A stretch of 64,000 nt of DNA from Eubacterium ruminantium (GTDB taxonomy: Bacteria > Bacillota > Clostridia > Lachnospirales > Lachnospiraceae). The notes below the pieces were generated by a model. It was not told the DNA's origin and made no database searches. It worked only from the letters and a program-made list of their open reading frames with translations. Shown here one piece after another: positions 42,824 to 52,695 of this stretch. Position numbers and translations under genes: made by a program. The stretch's first letter is position 1; the number at the start of each line of letters is the position of its first letter. The stretch is from assembly GCA_900108205.1 (NCBI GenBank), contig FNUU01000005.1:62001-126000 (forward strand), written 5' to 3'.

Positions 42824-44008
42824 TTATTCGTATATCTCAACTCCGCGATATCTTGCGATAGCGGCAACGTCCTTATCGCCACGTCCGGAGATTGTGCAGA
42901 TTATTATGCTGTCCTTTGGCATTTCCGGTGCGATCTTCATAACATGTGCTACTGCATGGCTGCTTTCAATGGCAGGTATTATGCCTTCTGTTCTTGAAAG
43001 ATATTCGAACGCTCTTACAGCCTCTTCGTCAGTGATCGGTACATATTCTGCTCTTCCTATTTCTGCAAGATATGCATGCTCAGGACCGATTCCAGGATAA
43101 TCAAGGCCTGCGGAAATGGAATAAACCGGTGCTATCTGACCATATTCATCCTGGCAGAAAAGCGACTTCATACCGTGGAAGATTCCCTTGGTTCCATTTG
43201 CCATTGTTGCTGCATTCTTAGGATTGTCTACTCCAAGTCCTGCAGCCTCACAGCCGATAAGCTTAACACCCTCGTCCTTGATATATTCATAAAATGAACC
43301 CATGGCATTGCTTCCGCCGCCTACGCAGGCAACAACCGCATCCGGAAGTCTTCCTTCAACTTCAAGTATCTGGGCTCTGCTTTCTTTGCTGATAACCGAC
43401 TGAAAATCTCTTACTATAGTCGGAAATGGATGAGGTCCCATAACCGAACCAAGAACATATAAAGTATCATCCACTCTCTTGGTCCACTCTCTCATGGTCT
43501 CATTTACAGCATCCTTAAGTACTCTTGTACCTGTAGTTACCGGATGAACCTTTGCTCCGAGGAGCTCCATTCTGAACACATTAAGCGCCTGTCTCTTTGT
43601 GTCCTCTTCACCCATGAATATTTCACATTCCATATCCATAAGTGCGGCTGCCGTTGCAGTTGCAACACCGTGCTGTCCTGCTCCGGTTTCTGCGATTACT
43701 CTTGTCTTTCCCATTTTCTTAGCTAGCAGCACCTGGCCGAGAACGTTGTTGATCTTGTGTGAACCTGTATGATTCAGATCCTCTCTCTTAAGATATATTT
43801 TTGCGCCTCCAAGATCCTTCGTCATTTTCTCTGCATAATACAGAAGCGACGGACGTCCGGCATACTCACGATTGAGCTTATCGAGCTCTGCCACAAATTC
43901 AGGATCATTCTTATAATGCTCATATGCTGCTTCCAGTTTTTTGATCTCATTCATAAGAGTTTCCGGAATATACTGTCCGCCAAACTCACCAAATCTTCCT
44001 TTTTCCAT
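42824..44008 (-). CDS. trpB: tryptophan synthase beta chain
   Basis: Condenses indole with serine, using pyridoxal phosphate. 394 residues; the PLP lysine is in [18 protein letters not shown] (about 86), the phosphate loop in [15 protein letters not shown], and [16 protein letters not shown] is conserved. It is the first gene of the trp run, which is unusual: trpB normally precedes trpA at the end. GGAGATTATAAC gives the ribosome binding site. A Trp T-box lies 375 nt upstream with palindromic repeats in between. Confidence 0.97.
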   Translation of the reverse strand: MEKGRFGEFGGQYIPETLMNEIKKLEAAYEHYKNDPEFVAELDKLNREYAGRPSLLYYAEKMTKDLGGAKIYLKREDLNHTGSHKINNVLGQVLLAKKMGKTRVIAETGAGQHGVATATAAALMDMECEIFMGEEDTKRQALNVFRMELLGAKVHPVTTGTRVLKDAVNETMREWTKRVDDTLYVLGSVMGPHPFPTIVRDFQSVISKESRAQILEVEGRLPDAVVACVGGGSNAMGSFYEYIKDEGVKLIGCEAAGLGVDNPKNAATMANGTKGIFHGMKSLFCQDEYGQIAPVYSISAGLDYPGIGPEHAYLAEIGRAEYVPITDEEAVRAFEYLSRTEGIIPAIESSHAVAHVMKIAPEMPKDSIIICTISGRGDKDVAAIARYRGVEIYE

Positions 44009-44383
44009 TGTTATAATCTCCTTCTGTTTTTCTCTAACTTCATCAGTTTGTCATGGCATTCATAGATTGCTTCGCAATCTATTTCATGTCGCACGCTCGT
44101 CAAATACTTTCCGACAACGCTCGTCATACACATGTGTCTCCGACACATGCATTGTGAAAGGGTCAATGTGCATCAGCGTGCAAGCACGCATGCCCACATG
44201 GGATATCGGTACCGGCATTCATAGATTGCTTCGCAATCTATTTCATGTCGCACGCTCGTCAAATACATGTGTCTTCGACACATGTGTTGTGAGATAAATC
44301 GTGAGCCACTGCATGCAAGCATGCGCGTCTCCCGATTTATCTCACAGCACATGCTTCGCATGTGCTTGACTCGCTCAGTACGC
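44009..44383. repeat. palindromic repeat cluster between T-box and trpB
   Basis: Two direct copies of about 53 bp (44054-44106 and 44214-44267) share GCATTCATAGATTGCTTCGC and the following AATCTATTTCATGTCGCACG and CTCGTCAAATAC. Many perfect stems are present: AGATTGC-TTC-GCAATCT (44064-44080 and 44223-44239), CATGTGTCTCCGACACATG (about 44121), CATGTGTCTTCGACACATG (about 44266), GCGTGC-AA-GCACGC, GAGATAAATCG/CGATTTATCTC (about 44290-44343), GCACATGC-TTC-GCATGTGC (44347-44365). No frame is supported. Confidence 0.75.
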
Positions 44384-44763
44384 AAAAAATCCTTAGGCCA
44401 ACATTAAGTCAGTCTAAGGACGAATTATCATTTTCGCGGTGCCACCTTATTTCAGCTTCTGTCTCCTGTTTGTTCATTCCGAATACTTATCCATATAAAC
44501 CTCAGGATACAATATGCTGCACTCTGTCGGGATACCATCATATCCCCAGCGATTAACGCTCGCTCACGTAACATGATACTAACACCGAATTAATCAATGC
44601 TTTCACTGTTCCCTCAGTGGTCCATTTGATGAACTGTTACAACGAACCTTCCAGCCAAAGGGTTCGATCTCTGGGTGCACATATTTCACCGTTATCTCCA
44701 CGTCATAGGTTTGATACTTTATTTGAATAAAGTGACTTTATCACGATTTATACTATCTGTCAA
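44384..44763 (-). promoter_or_regulatory. T-box riboswitch (Trp) with promoter, controlling trpBDCFA
   Basis: Minus-strand promoter TTGACA (44758-44763), 17 nt, TAAAGT (44735-44740). The leader has a stem I with distal loop words CGAACC..GGCTGG..AAGGTTCG, a specifier site ATGGACCACTGAGGG in which the codon UGG (44622-44624) is followed by the usual ACC, and the T-box bulge AAGGTGGCACCGCGA (about 44434-44449). The terminator CCTTAG/CTAAGG with TTTTTTG is at 44384-44421 and competes with the T-box antiterminator. Uncharged tRNA-Trp would bind and allow read-through into trpB. The UGG specifier agrees with the downstream genes. Confidence 0.93.
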
Positions 44764-44802
44764 CAAATTTTATAAAATAATATATAAGTGTCGTCTTTGA
44801 AA

Positions 44803-45807
44803 CTACAAACTCTGATAAACCACCGTGTCCCCTGATTCTATCGTAACGTTATCCTCCGGCAGCACAAGAATATCATTTCTTATCACTATAGCTATGGCAA
44901 CGTTATACTCTTCTTCAACCTCTCTTATGAGCATTCCCACATAAGGTGAGTCATCCTCAACAATTACATTTTCCGTACTTCTCTTTCTGCCTTCAAGTCC
45001 GCTCTTCTTACTTTCATTCTGCGCCTTTGTATACTGTTCAACGAAACCTGCAGATATAATACCTGTAGGTATAGCCACCGCGCCGACTCCCAGGAAGGTT
45101 ATTACAATCGCAAGAAGTCTACCTACAAAGGTTATAGGATAGATATCACCATAACCGACGGTAAATATCGTTGCAACCGCCCACCAGATACCTGAAAGCG
45201 CATTTTTGAAGGCTTCCGGCTGAGCATTCTGCTCAACACTGTACATGCATAGAGAGGACGCCAGCATAAGTACAACAATTATGAATAGAGAAGAAAAAAT
45301 CTGATTCTTCTTATCCATAAGAACCTTTGTGATAACACTGAAGGAATCATCATGAGCGTTGATCCTGAACAAATGAAATATTCTTACAACACGAAGCAGT
45401 CTGAAAACCGCAAAGCCTGACAGGAAGAAAAATGGAAGGATCGTCAAAAGATCCACTATGCCGTCATAGGACACCAGAAATCTCAGCCTTGCTTTTTTCT
45501 TATTATATTTTGGATAGAGATACTCTGCAGTCCATATTCTGAGAATATATTCCACGCAAAAAATGAGTATAGTCACAGTCTCCACAACCTTAAATACCGT
45601 GGTATACTCTTCAAGCTCCGTAAAGGTCTCCAGTATCAGCGCAAGTATATTCAAAAGAATAACTACAACGATAAATACATCAAATATTCTGCTGGGAACA
45701 TCCTCCCTGGAACCTATTTGAATTATATCAAATACTCTTCTTTTGCTGAGTTTTCCCTTTTTGCCTTTTTTATTAACTTTTGCGTTATTGTTTTTCTTTT
45801 TTGCCAT
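44803..45807 (-). CDS. voltage-gated potassium channel-like protein with TrkA-C-like tail
   Basis: A 334-residue channel subunit: basic N-terminus, six membrane segments (about 40-240), S4-like segment FRLLRVVRIFHLFRI with regular arginines, pore helix and selectivity filter ATIFTVGYGDIYP (about 215), S6, then a cytosolic tail (about 265-334) that resembles the TrkA-C domain (IAIVIRNDILVLPEDNVTIE). Regulation by a bound nucleotide or ion is possible. ATG 45807 (MAKKKNN) is used; the longer TTG reading starts inside the stem of the sod terminator. It follows sodA but the hairpin separates them. Confidence 0.85.
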   Translation of the reverse strand: MAKKKNNNAKVNKKGKKGKLSKRRVFDIIQIGSREDVPSRIFDVFIVVVILLNILALILETFTELEEYTTVFKVVETVTILIFCVEYILRIWTAEYLYPKYNKKKARLRFLVSYDGIVDLLTILPFFFLSGFAVFRLLRVVRIFHLFRINAHDDSFSVITKVLMDKKNQIFSSLFIIVVLMLASSLCMYSVEQNAQPEAFKNALSGIWWAVATIFTVGYGDIYPITFVGRLLAIVITFLGVGAVAIPTGIISAGFVEQYTKAQNESKKSGLEGRKRSTENVIVEDDSPYVGMLIREVEEEYNVAIAIVIRNDILVLPEDNVTIESGDTVVYQSL

Positions 45808-45832
45808 GATAAACCTGTGTTTAACGGGTAAA

Positions 45833-45859
45833 GGGAGAAGCATAAATCCTGCTTCTCCC
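45833..45859 (-). terminator. hairpin after the superoxide dismutase gene
   Basis: GGGAGAAGCA-ggattt-TGCTTCTCCC-type perfect 10-bp stem (read on the minus strand) 25 nt past the sod stop and 26 nt before the channel gene. The following T-run is short (TTTACC), so termination may be partial. Confidence 0.6.
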
Positions 45860-45883
45860 AAAAAATATTTATTCCTGACCGGA

Positions 45884-46504
45884 TTATTCCCCTGTTACTC
45901 TCTCATAATTTGCTTCAACAGCATCCCAGTTGATGATATCAAACAGAGTCTTCACATAATCTCCACGGAGATTCTTGTATTTCAGATAATATGCATGCTC
46001 CCATACATCTATAGCAAGAATAGGAATATTTCCTGTTCCCTCGCTGATCGGATTATCCTGATTAGGTGAATTTGATATAAACAGTTCACCGCTCTTATTT
46101 GATGAAAGCCATGCCCAGCCCGATCCGAACTGACCCAAGGCAAGCGCCGAAATTTTCTCCTTAAATGCATCAAAGCTTCCAAAGGTCTCATCTATCTTTG
46201 CCGCAAGTTTTCCCACAGGAACTCTGCTTCCTTCAGGACCAATGGTAGAGAAATAAAGATTATGATTATAATAACCGCCGCCCTGATTCTTTAAGGCTTT
46301 TCTGAGAGCCTCATCAGGAATCTTGTCAAGTGAAGCAAGAAGCTCCTCTATCGGCATATCACTGACTCCTGCCTTCTCTGCTGCAGTATTAAGCCCTGCG
46401 GTATATGCAGCATGATGCTTTCCGTGATGAGTAGCAACTGTCATTTCATCAATAACCGGCTCAAGCGCATTGTTTGCATATGGTAACTGATACTGTGTAA
46501 ACAT
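45884..46504 (-). CDS. sodA: superoxide dismutase (Fe/Mn type)
   Basis: Dismutates superoxide. 206 residues; metal ligands are in ATHHGKHHAAY (His about 26), GGGYYNHNLYF (His about 76), and DVWEHAYYLKYKN (Asp and His, about 160-164). The Gly-rich GGG before the second ligand loop leans toward the Mn-type. No signal peptide, so cytoplasmic. GGAGGATTACAC directly before ATG 46504 decides the start over the upstream ATG at 46537. Presence in an otherwise anaerobe-like genome is worth noting. Confidence 0.94.
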   Translation of the reverse strand: MFTQYQLPYANNALEPVIDEMTVATHHGKHHAAYTAGLNTAAEKAGVSDMPIEELLASLDKIPDEALRKALKNQGGGYYNHNLYFSTIGPEGSRVPVGKLAAKIDETFGSFDAFKEKISALALGQFGSGWAWLSSNKSGELFISNSPNQDNPISEGTGNIPILAIDVWEHAYYLKYKNLRGDYVKTLFDIINWDAVEANYERVTGE

Positions 46505-46619
46505 AGTGTAATCCTCCTTATAAATATATTGATTCATACGTTTTCCCCATAAGATAAAGCAGGAACAATGTCTTGCTTATCATAATAACGTATGATGATC
46601 ATCCCCATAGAAATAGCTG

Positions 46620-47108
46620 CTAATTATACTTTGCAATAACCTCAGCATTTGCCTTCTCTGCTGCTTCCTCCATAGCCTTACGGTCGTCCCAAAGTCTCTT
46701 CTGAAGCTCCGGATTCTTGACAGCCATGATCTGAAGTGCAAGGTGCGCTGCATTCTTTCCTCCGTTTATGGCAACTGTTGCAACCGGAATTCCAGGTGGC
46801 ATCTGAACGATCGAAAGAAGAGCATCCATTCCCTCAAGGTTTGAACCTGAGATTGGAACTCCTATAACCGGAAGAACTGTCTGTGAAGCTACAACTCCCG
46901 GAAGTGCTGCTGCCATACCTGCTGCAGCAATAACCACCTCAGTACCGTCACTGTTAACTTCATCCATAAACTCAGAAAGAGCCTTATGTGCTCTGTGAGC
47001 AGAGAGACATCTTACCTTAACCTCTACTCCATAATTCTTTAAAATTTCAATTGCAGGCTCAACCTTTGCAAGGTCACTGGTAGAGCCCATAATAACTGCT
47101 GCCTTCAT
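46620..47108 (-). CDS. purE: N5-carboxyaminoimidazole ribonucleotide mutase
   Basis: Purine synthesis: moves the carboxyl group of N5-CAIR to make CAIR. 162 residues; signature VIMGSTSDLAKVEPA at the N-terminus, catalytic His in LSAHRAHK, nucleotide-binding AAAGMAAALPGVVASQT and GVPISGSNLEGMDALLSIVQ. This is the class I form. Other pur genes are not in the window; the gene lies alone between sodA and the PH-domain gene. Confidence 0.96.
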   Translation of the reverse strand: MKAAVIMGSTSDLAKVEPAIEILKNYGVEVKVRCLSAHRAHKALSEFMDEVNSDGTEVVIAAAGMAAALPGVVASQTVLPVIGVPISGSNLEGMDALLSIVQMPPGIPVATVAINGGKNAAHLALQIMAVKNPELQKRLWDDRKAMEEAAEKANAEVIAKYN

Positions 47109-47136
47109 TTTTTACATTTTACCTTTCATTTATTCT

Positions 47137-47547
47137 TTAAATCTCGTCATCAAATTCGATATCGCCATCACCATCTGAATCAAATGGTGAATCAATCATC
47201 TCATTTACACGCATCCTCTTCTTGTTCTTCATCTCCTCAACTCTTTGATGAAGGAGTTCCTTTACTTCCATTGTCTTCTTAATATTCTTAAGCTCAAGGT
47301 AAGGATTTGACTTGTCTGATGAAGTGATCACAATACTTCCCACGCCAAAGATCTTCTGCCAGAGAGTTCTTCTGAGAGAAAGGTCTCTGATCCTGTAGAG
47401 AAGGGTTTCCTCATATTTTGTGGTAAAGAATCCCTCCTGAACAAAAAGTCTGTCATCTTTAAGTTTATATATTGTAAATGATATCGGAAGTCCGAGATGT
47501 CTCTTACGATCTCTCCAAACTACGCCTTCTTCCTGTTTCTTAGCCAT
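47137..47547 (-). CDS. bacterial PH-domain (YdbT/YdbS-like) protein
   Basis: 136 residues from ATG 47547 (MAKKQEEGVVWRDRKRHLGL), which has AAAAGGAGGAG upstream; the longer track start is unlikely. The centre (about 25-95) follows the bPH_2 pattern: FTIYKLKDDRLFVQEGFFTT, LLYRIRDLSLRRTLWQKIFG (helix-strand) and GSIVITSSDK. A charged tail (MKNKKRMRVNEMID) and an acidic end (DGDGDIEFDDEI) follow. No membrane segment is present, so it is a soluble PH-like domain of unknown function. Confidence 0.72.
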   Translation of the reverse strand: MAKKQEEGVVWRDRKRHLGLPISFTIYKLKDDRLFVQEGFFTTKYEETLLYRIRDLSLRRTLWQKIFGVGSIVITSSDKSNPYLELKNIKKTMEVKELLHQRVEEMKNKKRMRVNEMIDSPFDSDGDGDIEFDDEI

Positions 47548-47682
47548 AATTCTCCTCCTTTTACTACACTTACTAACCAATTCACTATAATGTATAATTT
47601 TTTAGAATTACGCTTCTATATTATCATATTACGCATAAATAAACAATGTATTATATTTTATTCTCACCAATCCACATGCAAC

Positions 47683-47710
47683 AAAAAAGACCCCTGTAAA
47701 GGGATCTTTT
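47683..47710 (-). terminator. ilvC terminator
   Basis: Minus strand AAAAGATCCC-TTTA-CAGGGGTCTTTTTTG: stem with one mismatch and a T-run, about 25 nt past the ilvC stop. Confidence 0.8.
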
Positions 47711-47735
47711 CTGTGTTACATATTTATCTGTAAAA

Positions 47736-48776
<1,041 letters not shown>

Positions 48777-48804
48777 CTAAAATAATATTATATTTTTTCG
48801 TTCA

Positions 48805-48978
48805 GGTTGTTTATACTTTTCCGCGATCTTTTTGACCGGCATCATTTTCCATGATGCTGCGGCATTGCTTTGCAATACCCCGGCACACTTGGTATGCCAT
48901 ACTATAGCCATCGCGTTGTCTGACAACCCGAATTACATGTCTGACATATATGATACATAAAAATATTTTACTTGTCAA
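48805..48978 (-). promoter_or_regulatory. ilvC promoter and multibranched leader
   Basis: Minus-strand TTGACA (48973-48978), 17-nt spacer, TATCAT (48950-48955). The leader can fold with outer stems GGTTGT (48923-48928)/ACAACC (48805-48810) and CGCGAT (48910-48915)/ATCGCG (48822-48827), enclosing three hairpins: GGCAUA-CCAAG-UGUGCC, GGUAUUGC-AAA-GCAAUGCC and GCAUCAU-GGAAA-AUGAUGC. A multibranched RNA of about 125 nt ending 44 nt before the start codon is typical of riboswitch-like regulators, but no known class was recognised; it lacks the T-box word and a leader peptide rich in Leu/Val/Ile. Confidence 0.55.
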
Positions 48979-48996
48979 CGATGATTTATTAAAATT

Positions 48997-50817
48997 TTAC
49001 TGTTTTTTCGGTACATGATGGCGTTTTTTCTCTTCATACATTTCCTTGTCGGCTTTTTTGAAGCCTTCTATAGTATCATTGTACGAATTGATATCTGCCA
49101 TTCCGACGCTTATACTCAGATCATAATCTGTAAAGCCCTTGTTCTTCTCTTTTACGCGGTCATATAATCTCCTGCGGAAATCATATTTATCTTCACCATC
49201 CGAGAAAATAGTAACTGCTGCAAATTCATCTCCACCCATTCGCGCCGCAAATTCATTCTCCCTAAGCGTCTCTTCCAGACAGTCCGCAACAGCTACAATG
49301 GCTCTGTCACCCTCTAAGTGACCAAAATTGTCATTTATCTGCTTCAGATAGTCCAGATCTATGCTTGCAAGTGCTATGTGTCCTGTTTCATCCTGCTTAT
49401 CAAACAGCTCTCTTACCCTTCTCTCAAATCCACGTCTGTTATACAGCTCAGTCATCGGATCCTGGAGATAAAGTTCACTTATCTTTTTGGCTTCACCAAG
49501 GCTTTTCATCATTTCAAGTCGCTTAAGTGTATTTCCGATTGTTATAAGAAGCTGAGCTGTAACCTCATCAAAGAAACCTGAACATTTAGGATCCAGCTTT
49601 GCAATAAGATATCCGTATATCTCATCCTTACAGTTTATTGGAAAAAATACATTACAGCCGCCCTCGAGTTCCTGTTCAAATTTGCCCGGAAGCAGGTTGC
49701 CTTTTTCAATCGGCACATCATAACAATCACTGTTCCAGTCAAAATATGAAGCCGCTCTCAGCTTATCATTTAATACCATAAAGGATCTTAAATAAAGCTT
49801 ATTTCTTTTAAAATACTGCATTGCCCAGTGGATGCAGTCATCCTCATCTATAACATCTCCAAAGTCAATGCTCATATAGACGCAATCCCTTGCTTTATCA
49901 CGTCCCTCATTCACATTTTTATTCATTATAGCATAATTCTGTTTCATGGCTTCTTCCGCATCAACGCAGCCACAGCTGGCGCGGAATATAAGTCTTCCCG
50001 GCACCGTAAGTATATTCGGTATATTTTCTCCGGCAGCAATTCTTTCAGCAGCTTCTATTGCACTTTCTATAAAAACCTCCGGCGAAATATCAATAGTCGT
50101 AAGGGATGGATAATTATCCCTGGCTTCCTGAATATTGTCCATACCGGTTATGAGAACATCCTCCGGTACCCTCACGCCTCTCTTTGAAAACTCCTGAATG
50201 AGTGCCAGTGCCATATAATCATTTGAGCAGATTATCGCTTCCGGAAGCCCCTTCGGATTATTCAGATAATAATCAGCTGTTTCAGGTCCCTGATCATTCC
50301 AGTAATTGCCCTCAAAAATATAATCCTCCATAACCTGAAGGCCATTATCCTTCATGGCACACTTAAAGCCTTCAAGTCTGAGAACAGCATCCTGAATATG
50401 CATAAGTCCGGTAACAAAGCCTATTCTGCTGCAGCCATGCTGCTTTATTATATGTTCCGTCATCCTGTAAATCTGATCTTTATTGTCCACCTGGATGAAA
50501 GTGTAATCTTCTGCCGGACTTCTGAGACTGATAACAGGGCATTTCGCCTCTTTATTCAGCCTTTCTCTGAGATCCAGATTCAAATTAGCGTTATGCAGGG
50601 TATCATCTGCCAGAAAAATACAATCATACTGATCAAGATCGGCAAGATAAAATATTGATTTTAAACCTTCAATATGGAGATAGTCGCTAAAAGGCACACA
50701 GCAGTTAGCGAAAACGTCAAGTCTGTATCCCTTTTCGCTGATACGCTTTGCGAAACCATCTAACATTTCGCTCTCATATGACTGAATCAGATTACCAATA
50801 AATAAAGCTAATCTCAT
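48997..50817 (-). CDS. diguanylate cyclase with LacI-type ligand-binding domain
   Basis: A 606-residue predicted cyclic-di-GMP synthase. Residues about 1-280 resemble the periplasmic-binding-protein-like effector domain of LacI/GalR regulators (MRLALFIGNLIQSYESEMLD, GCSRIGFVTGLMHIQDA, EAIICSNDYMALALIQEFSK, VLITGMDNIQEARDNYPSLT) but without a helix-turn-helix. A middle region (about 300-440) may be GAF-like. The GGDEF domain (about 445-600) has RMGGDEFAAV near 526, the catalytic form. There is no signal peptide or membrane segment, so it probably senses a cytoplasmic sugar. ATG 50817 is preceded by GGGGGA. Known family architecture in Clostridia, ligand unknown. Confidence 0.85.
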   Translation of the reverse strand: MRLALFIGNLIQSYESEMLDGFAKRISEKGYRLDVFANCCVPFSDYLHIEGLKSIFYLADLDQYDCIFLADDTLHNANLNLDLRERLNKEAKCPVISLRSPAEDYTFIQVDNKDQIYRMTEHIIKQHGCSRIGFVTGLMHIQDAVLRLEGFKCAMKDNGLQVMEDYIFEGNYWNDQGPETADYYLNNPKGLPEAIICSNDYMALALIQEFSKRGVRVPEDVLITGMDNIQEARDNYPSLTTIDISPEVFIESAIEAAERIAAGENIPNILTVPGRLIFRASCGCVDAEEAMKQNYAIMNKNVNEGRDKARDCVYMSIDFGDVIDEDDCIHWAMQYFKRNKLYLRSFMVLNDKLRAASYFDWNSDCYDVPIEKGNLLPGKFEQELEGGCNVFFPINCKDEIYGYLIAKLDPKCSGFFDEVTAQLLITIGNTLKRLEMMKSLGEAKKISELYLQDPMTELYNRRGFERRVRELFDKQDETGHIALASIDLDYLKQINDNFGHLEGDRAIVAVADCLEETLRENEFAARMGGDEFAAVTIFSDGEDKYDFRRRLYDRVKEKNKGFTDYDLSISVGMADINSYNDTIEGFKKADKEMYEEKKRHHVPKKQ

Positions 50818-50981
50818 ATAATCCCCCATTAACATCCCATAAAAATCACAAAAAACATTTCCGGTAAATCATTATTCGTTTATTTATAATAGCCATACCG
50901 ATATCATATCAGGAAAAACAAATACTCGTTTTACCCCCGACTTATTTCAGCCCCGGCTTGTTTTTCTACTGATAAGATGCT

Positions 50982-51695
50982 TTATATGTCCAGCTTCAGA
51001 TTTTCATTTATTGCCGCATGATGAAGATGAATGGTCACAGCACTTCTCAGTGCAGCTGCATCCCTGAGTTCCAGAAAATGCATTATAAGAATATGATCCT
51101 TATAGGCATCCTCTGCGATGATCTCAAGATTTTCATCAATGGCAAATGTTTTTTCTATAGTTTCGGTAAGAATAGGAATGAAGCTTGCCAGAAAATCATT
51201 ATGTGCCGCCTTCATTATGGCACCATGAAAGTCACTTTCCGACTTTATTCTGGCATATCCTCTCGGATTGTTTTTAATCTTCTTCTGTACTATCTCTCCC
51301 AGCTTCAGTATCTCTGCGATCTCCTCATCCGTAGCCCTCTTGGCCGCCAGAAATGCAGCCTCCGGCTCGATGATGAGCCTTGCTTCATAAAGATCCCTGA
51401 GGCGTACCTTCATATCTGAGGTATCCAGTTTTCCGATAGTAGACGTTCCGGCAAACTGGTCGGCTTTCTCTGATACAAATGTCCCCTTGCCCCTCAAAAC
51501 CGTGAGAAGTCCGTCATTTACCAGTATTCTTATGGCCTCTCTGAGTGTCGCTCTTGATACCCCCAGTTCCGAGGAGAGCTGATTTTCATTCGGCAGTTTC
51601 TCGCCGGACAGAAGACTCTTTTCATTGATTATCCTGTTTTTTAAAATATCAGCCGTACGCTGAGCAAGATTTATATTACCATTTGTATGATTCAT
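50982..51695 (-). CDS. GntR/FadR-family transcriptional regulator
   Basis: A 237-residue repressor-like protein: an N-terminal winged helix (KLPNENQLSSELGVSRATLR, then NDGLLTVLRGKGTFVSE) and a C-terminal all-helical FCD domain (LRDLYEARLIIEPEAAFLAA, FHGAIMKAAHNDFLASFIP, with His residues that bind metal in this family, e.g. HHAAINENL). These usually respond to organic acids. It starts nine bases after the YhaM-like gene, so the two are co-transcribed; its target is not obvious. Confidence 0.88.
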   Translation of the reverse strand: MNHTNGNINLAQRTADILKNRIINEKSLLSGEKLPNENQLSSELGVSRATLREAIRILVNDGLLTVLRGKGTFVSEKADQFAGTSTIGKLDTSDMKVRLRDLYEARLIIEPEAAFLAAKRATDEEIAEILKLGEIVQKKIKNNPRGYARIKSESDFHGAIMKAAHNDFLASFIPILTETIEKTFAIDENLEIIAEDAYKDHILIMHFLELRDAAALRSAVTIHLHHAAINENLKLDI

Positions 51696-51704
51696 ATTAC
51701 TATC

Positions 51705-52655
51705 CTACTCTACTCCGGTAGTCTTTCTTAGATTTGATTCAAACAGTTTATTGAAGCCCATCCAGTCTTCCTTCTCCTTTGCCCTTGAATCAAGAAGCTC
51801 CGAGAAGGTCTGAAGCTTTGCATCCATATTATCAGCAAGAGAAAGTGCCTGTGCTTCAATAATCGCCGGCTTTTTCGGTGAGCCGTATTCAAGTTCTCCA
51901 TGATGAGCAAGTATACAATGGATCACTTCATCTGAGAGAACCTTAGGGAAGCCTTCGATCATGAGCATCTTCTCCTTGACCATCATCGCACCGGTCACTA
52001 TATGCCCGACAAGCTGTCCCTCATCTGTATAATCATTAAGAGGAAACTCCGAAAGTTCCCTTGTTTTTCCTATATCATGCAGAAGAGCTGTAGTAACAAG
52101 CAGATCTCTGTTGATATGCGGATATCTGCCGGATATAAATTCACAGATTTCCGCCACCGAAAGAGAATGCTGCAGCAGTCCTCCTATAAAACTGTGATGT
52201 ACTGATTTTGCAGCACTGTGTTTTTTGAAGCTCTGAATAAACCTGCTGTCCTCCACGAAGAACTTTCTAAGCAGTTCCTTCAGATATTTGTTGGAAATGC
52301 TGTCTACCTTCTTCAGCAGCTCGTCATACATTTTATCACTGTCATTCTTGGTTACGGGCATATAATCCGCAACATCATATTCTCCTTCAGAGGCTCTTCT
52401 TATTCTCTTGATATTCATCTGGAGATTACCGTTAAATGATGTTACTATACCCTCCACCTTAATGTAATCGTTTGTCTCAAAATGCTCGATACCGTTATTG
52501 AGATCCCATACCTTTCCGTCTATGATACCGGTTTTATCCTGCAAAAACACTGAATAGTATGATTTGCCGTTTTTAGTTGTGGCATCCACCTTATTCTTGC
52601 AAAAATAAATTCCTGAGATACTCTCTCCTTCAAGCATATTTTCGATATATTTCAT
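51705..52655 (-). CDS. yhaM: YhaM-like 3'-5' exoribonuclease
   Basis: A 316-residue protein with an N-terminal OB-fold (about 10-95: YYSVFLQDKTGIIDGKVWDL, NDYIKVEGIVTSFNGNLQM) and an HD phosphohydrolase domain (about 150-280: VHHSFIGGLLQHSLSVAEIC, ALLHDIGKTRELSE, AHHGELEYGSP). This order is that of YhaM/CBF1, which trims RNA and single-stranded DNA from the 3' end with manganese. It precedes gntR in one unit. Upstream, 40 nt away, lies a complete MITE-like element. Confidence 0.85.
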   Translation of the reverse strand: MKYIENMLEGESISGIYFCKNKVDATTKNGKSYYSVFLQDKTGIIDGKVWDLNNGIEHFETNDYIKVEGIVTSFNGNLQMNIKRIRRASEGEYDVADYMPVTKNDSDKMYDELLKKVDSISNKYLKELLRKFFVEDSRFIQSFKKHSAAKSVHHSFIGGLLQHSLSVAEICEFISGRYPHINRDLLVTTALLHDIGKTRELSEFPLNDYTDEGQLVGHIVTGAMMVKEKMLMIEGFPKVLSDEVIHCILAHHGELEYGSPKKPAIIEAQALSLADNMDAKLQTFSELLDSRAKEKEDWMGFNKLFESNLRKTTGVE

Positions 52656-52695
52656 TTTTCTGTCTATCCTTCCTGGCCTTCTTTAAAATCACTAG

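Noticed and set aside
44640..44670. tRNA T-arm-like GGTTCGATC
   Set aside because: No cloverleaf; it belongs to stem I of the Trp T-box.
45808..45861. TTG start of the channel gene at 45861
   Set aside because: It lies in the stem of the sod terminator; ATG 45807 begins a typical basic N-terminus.
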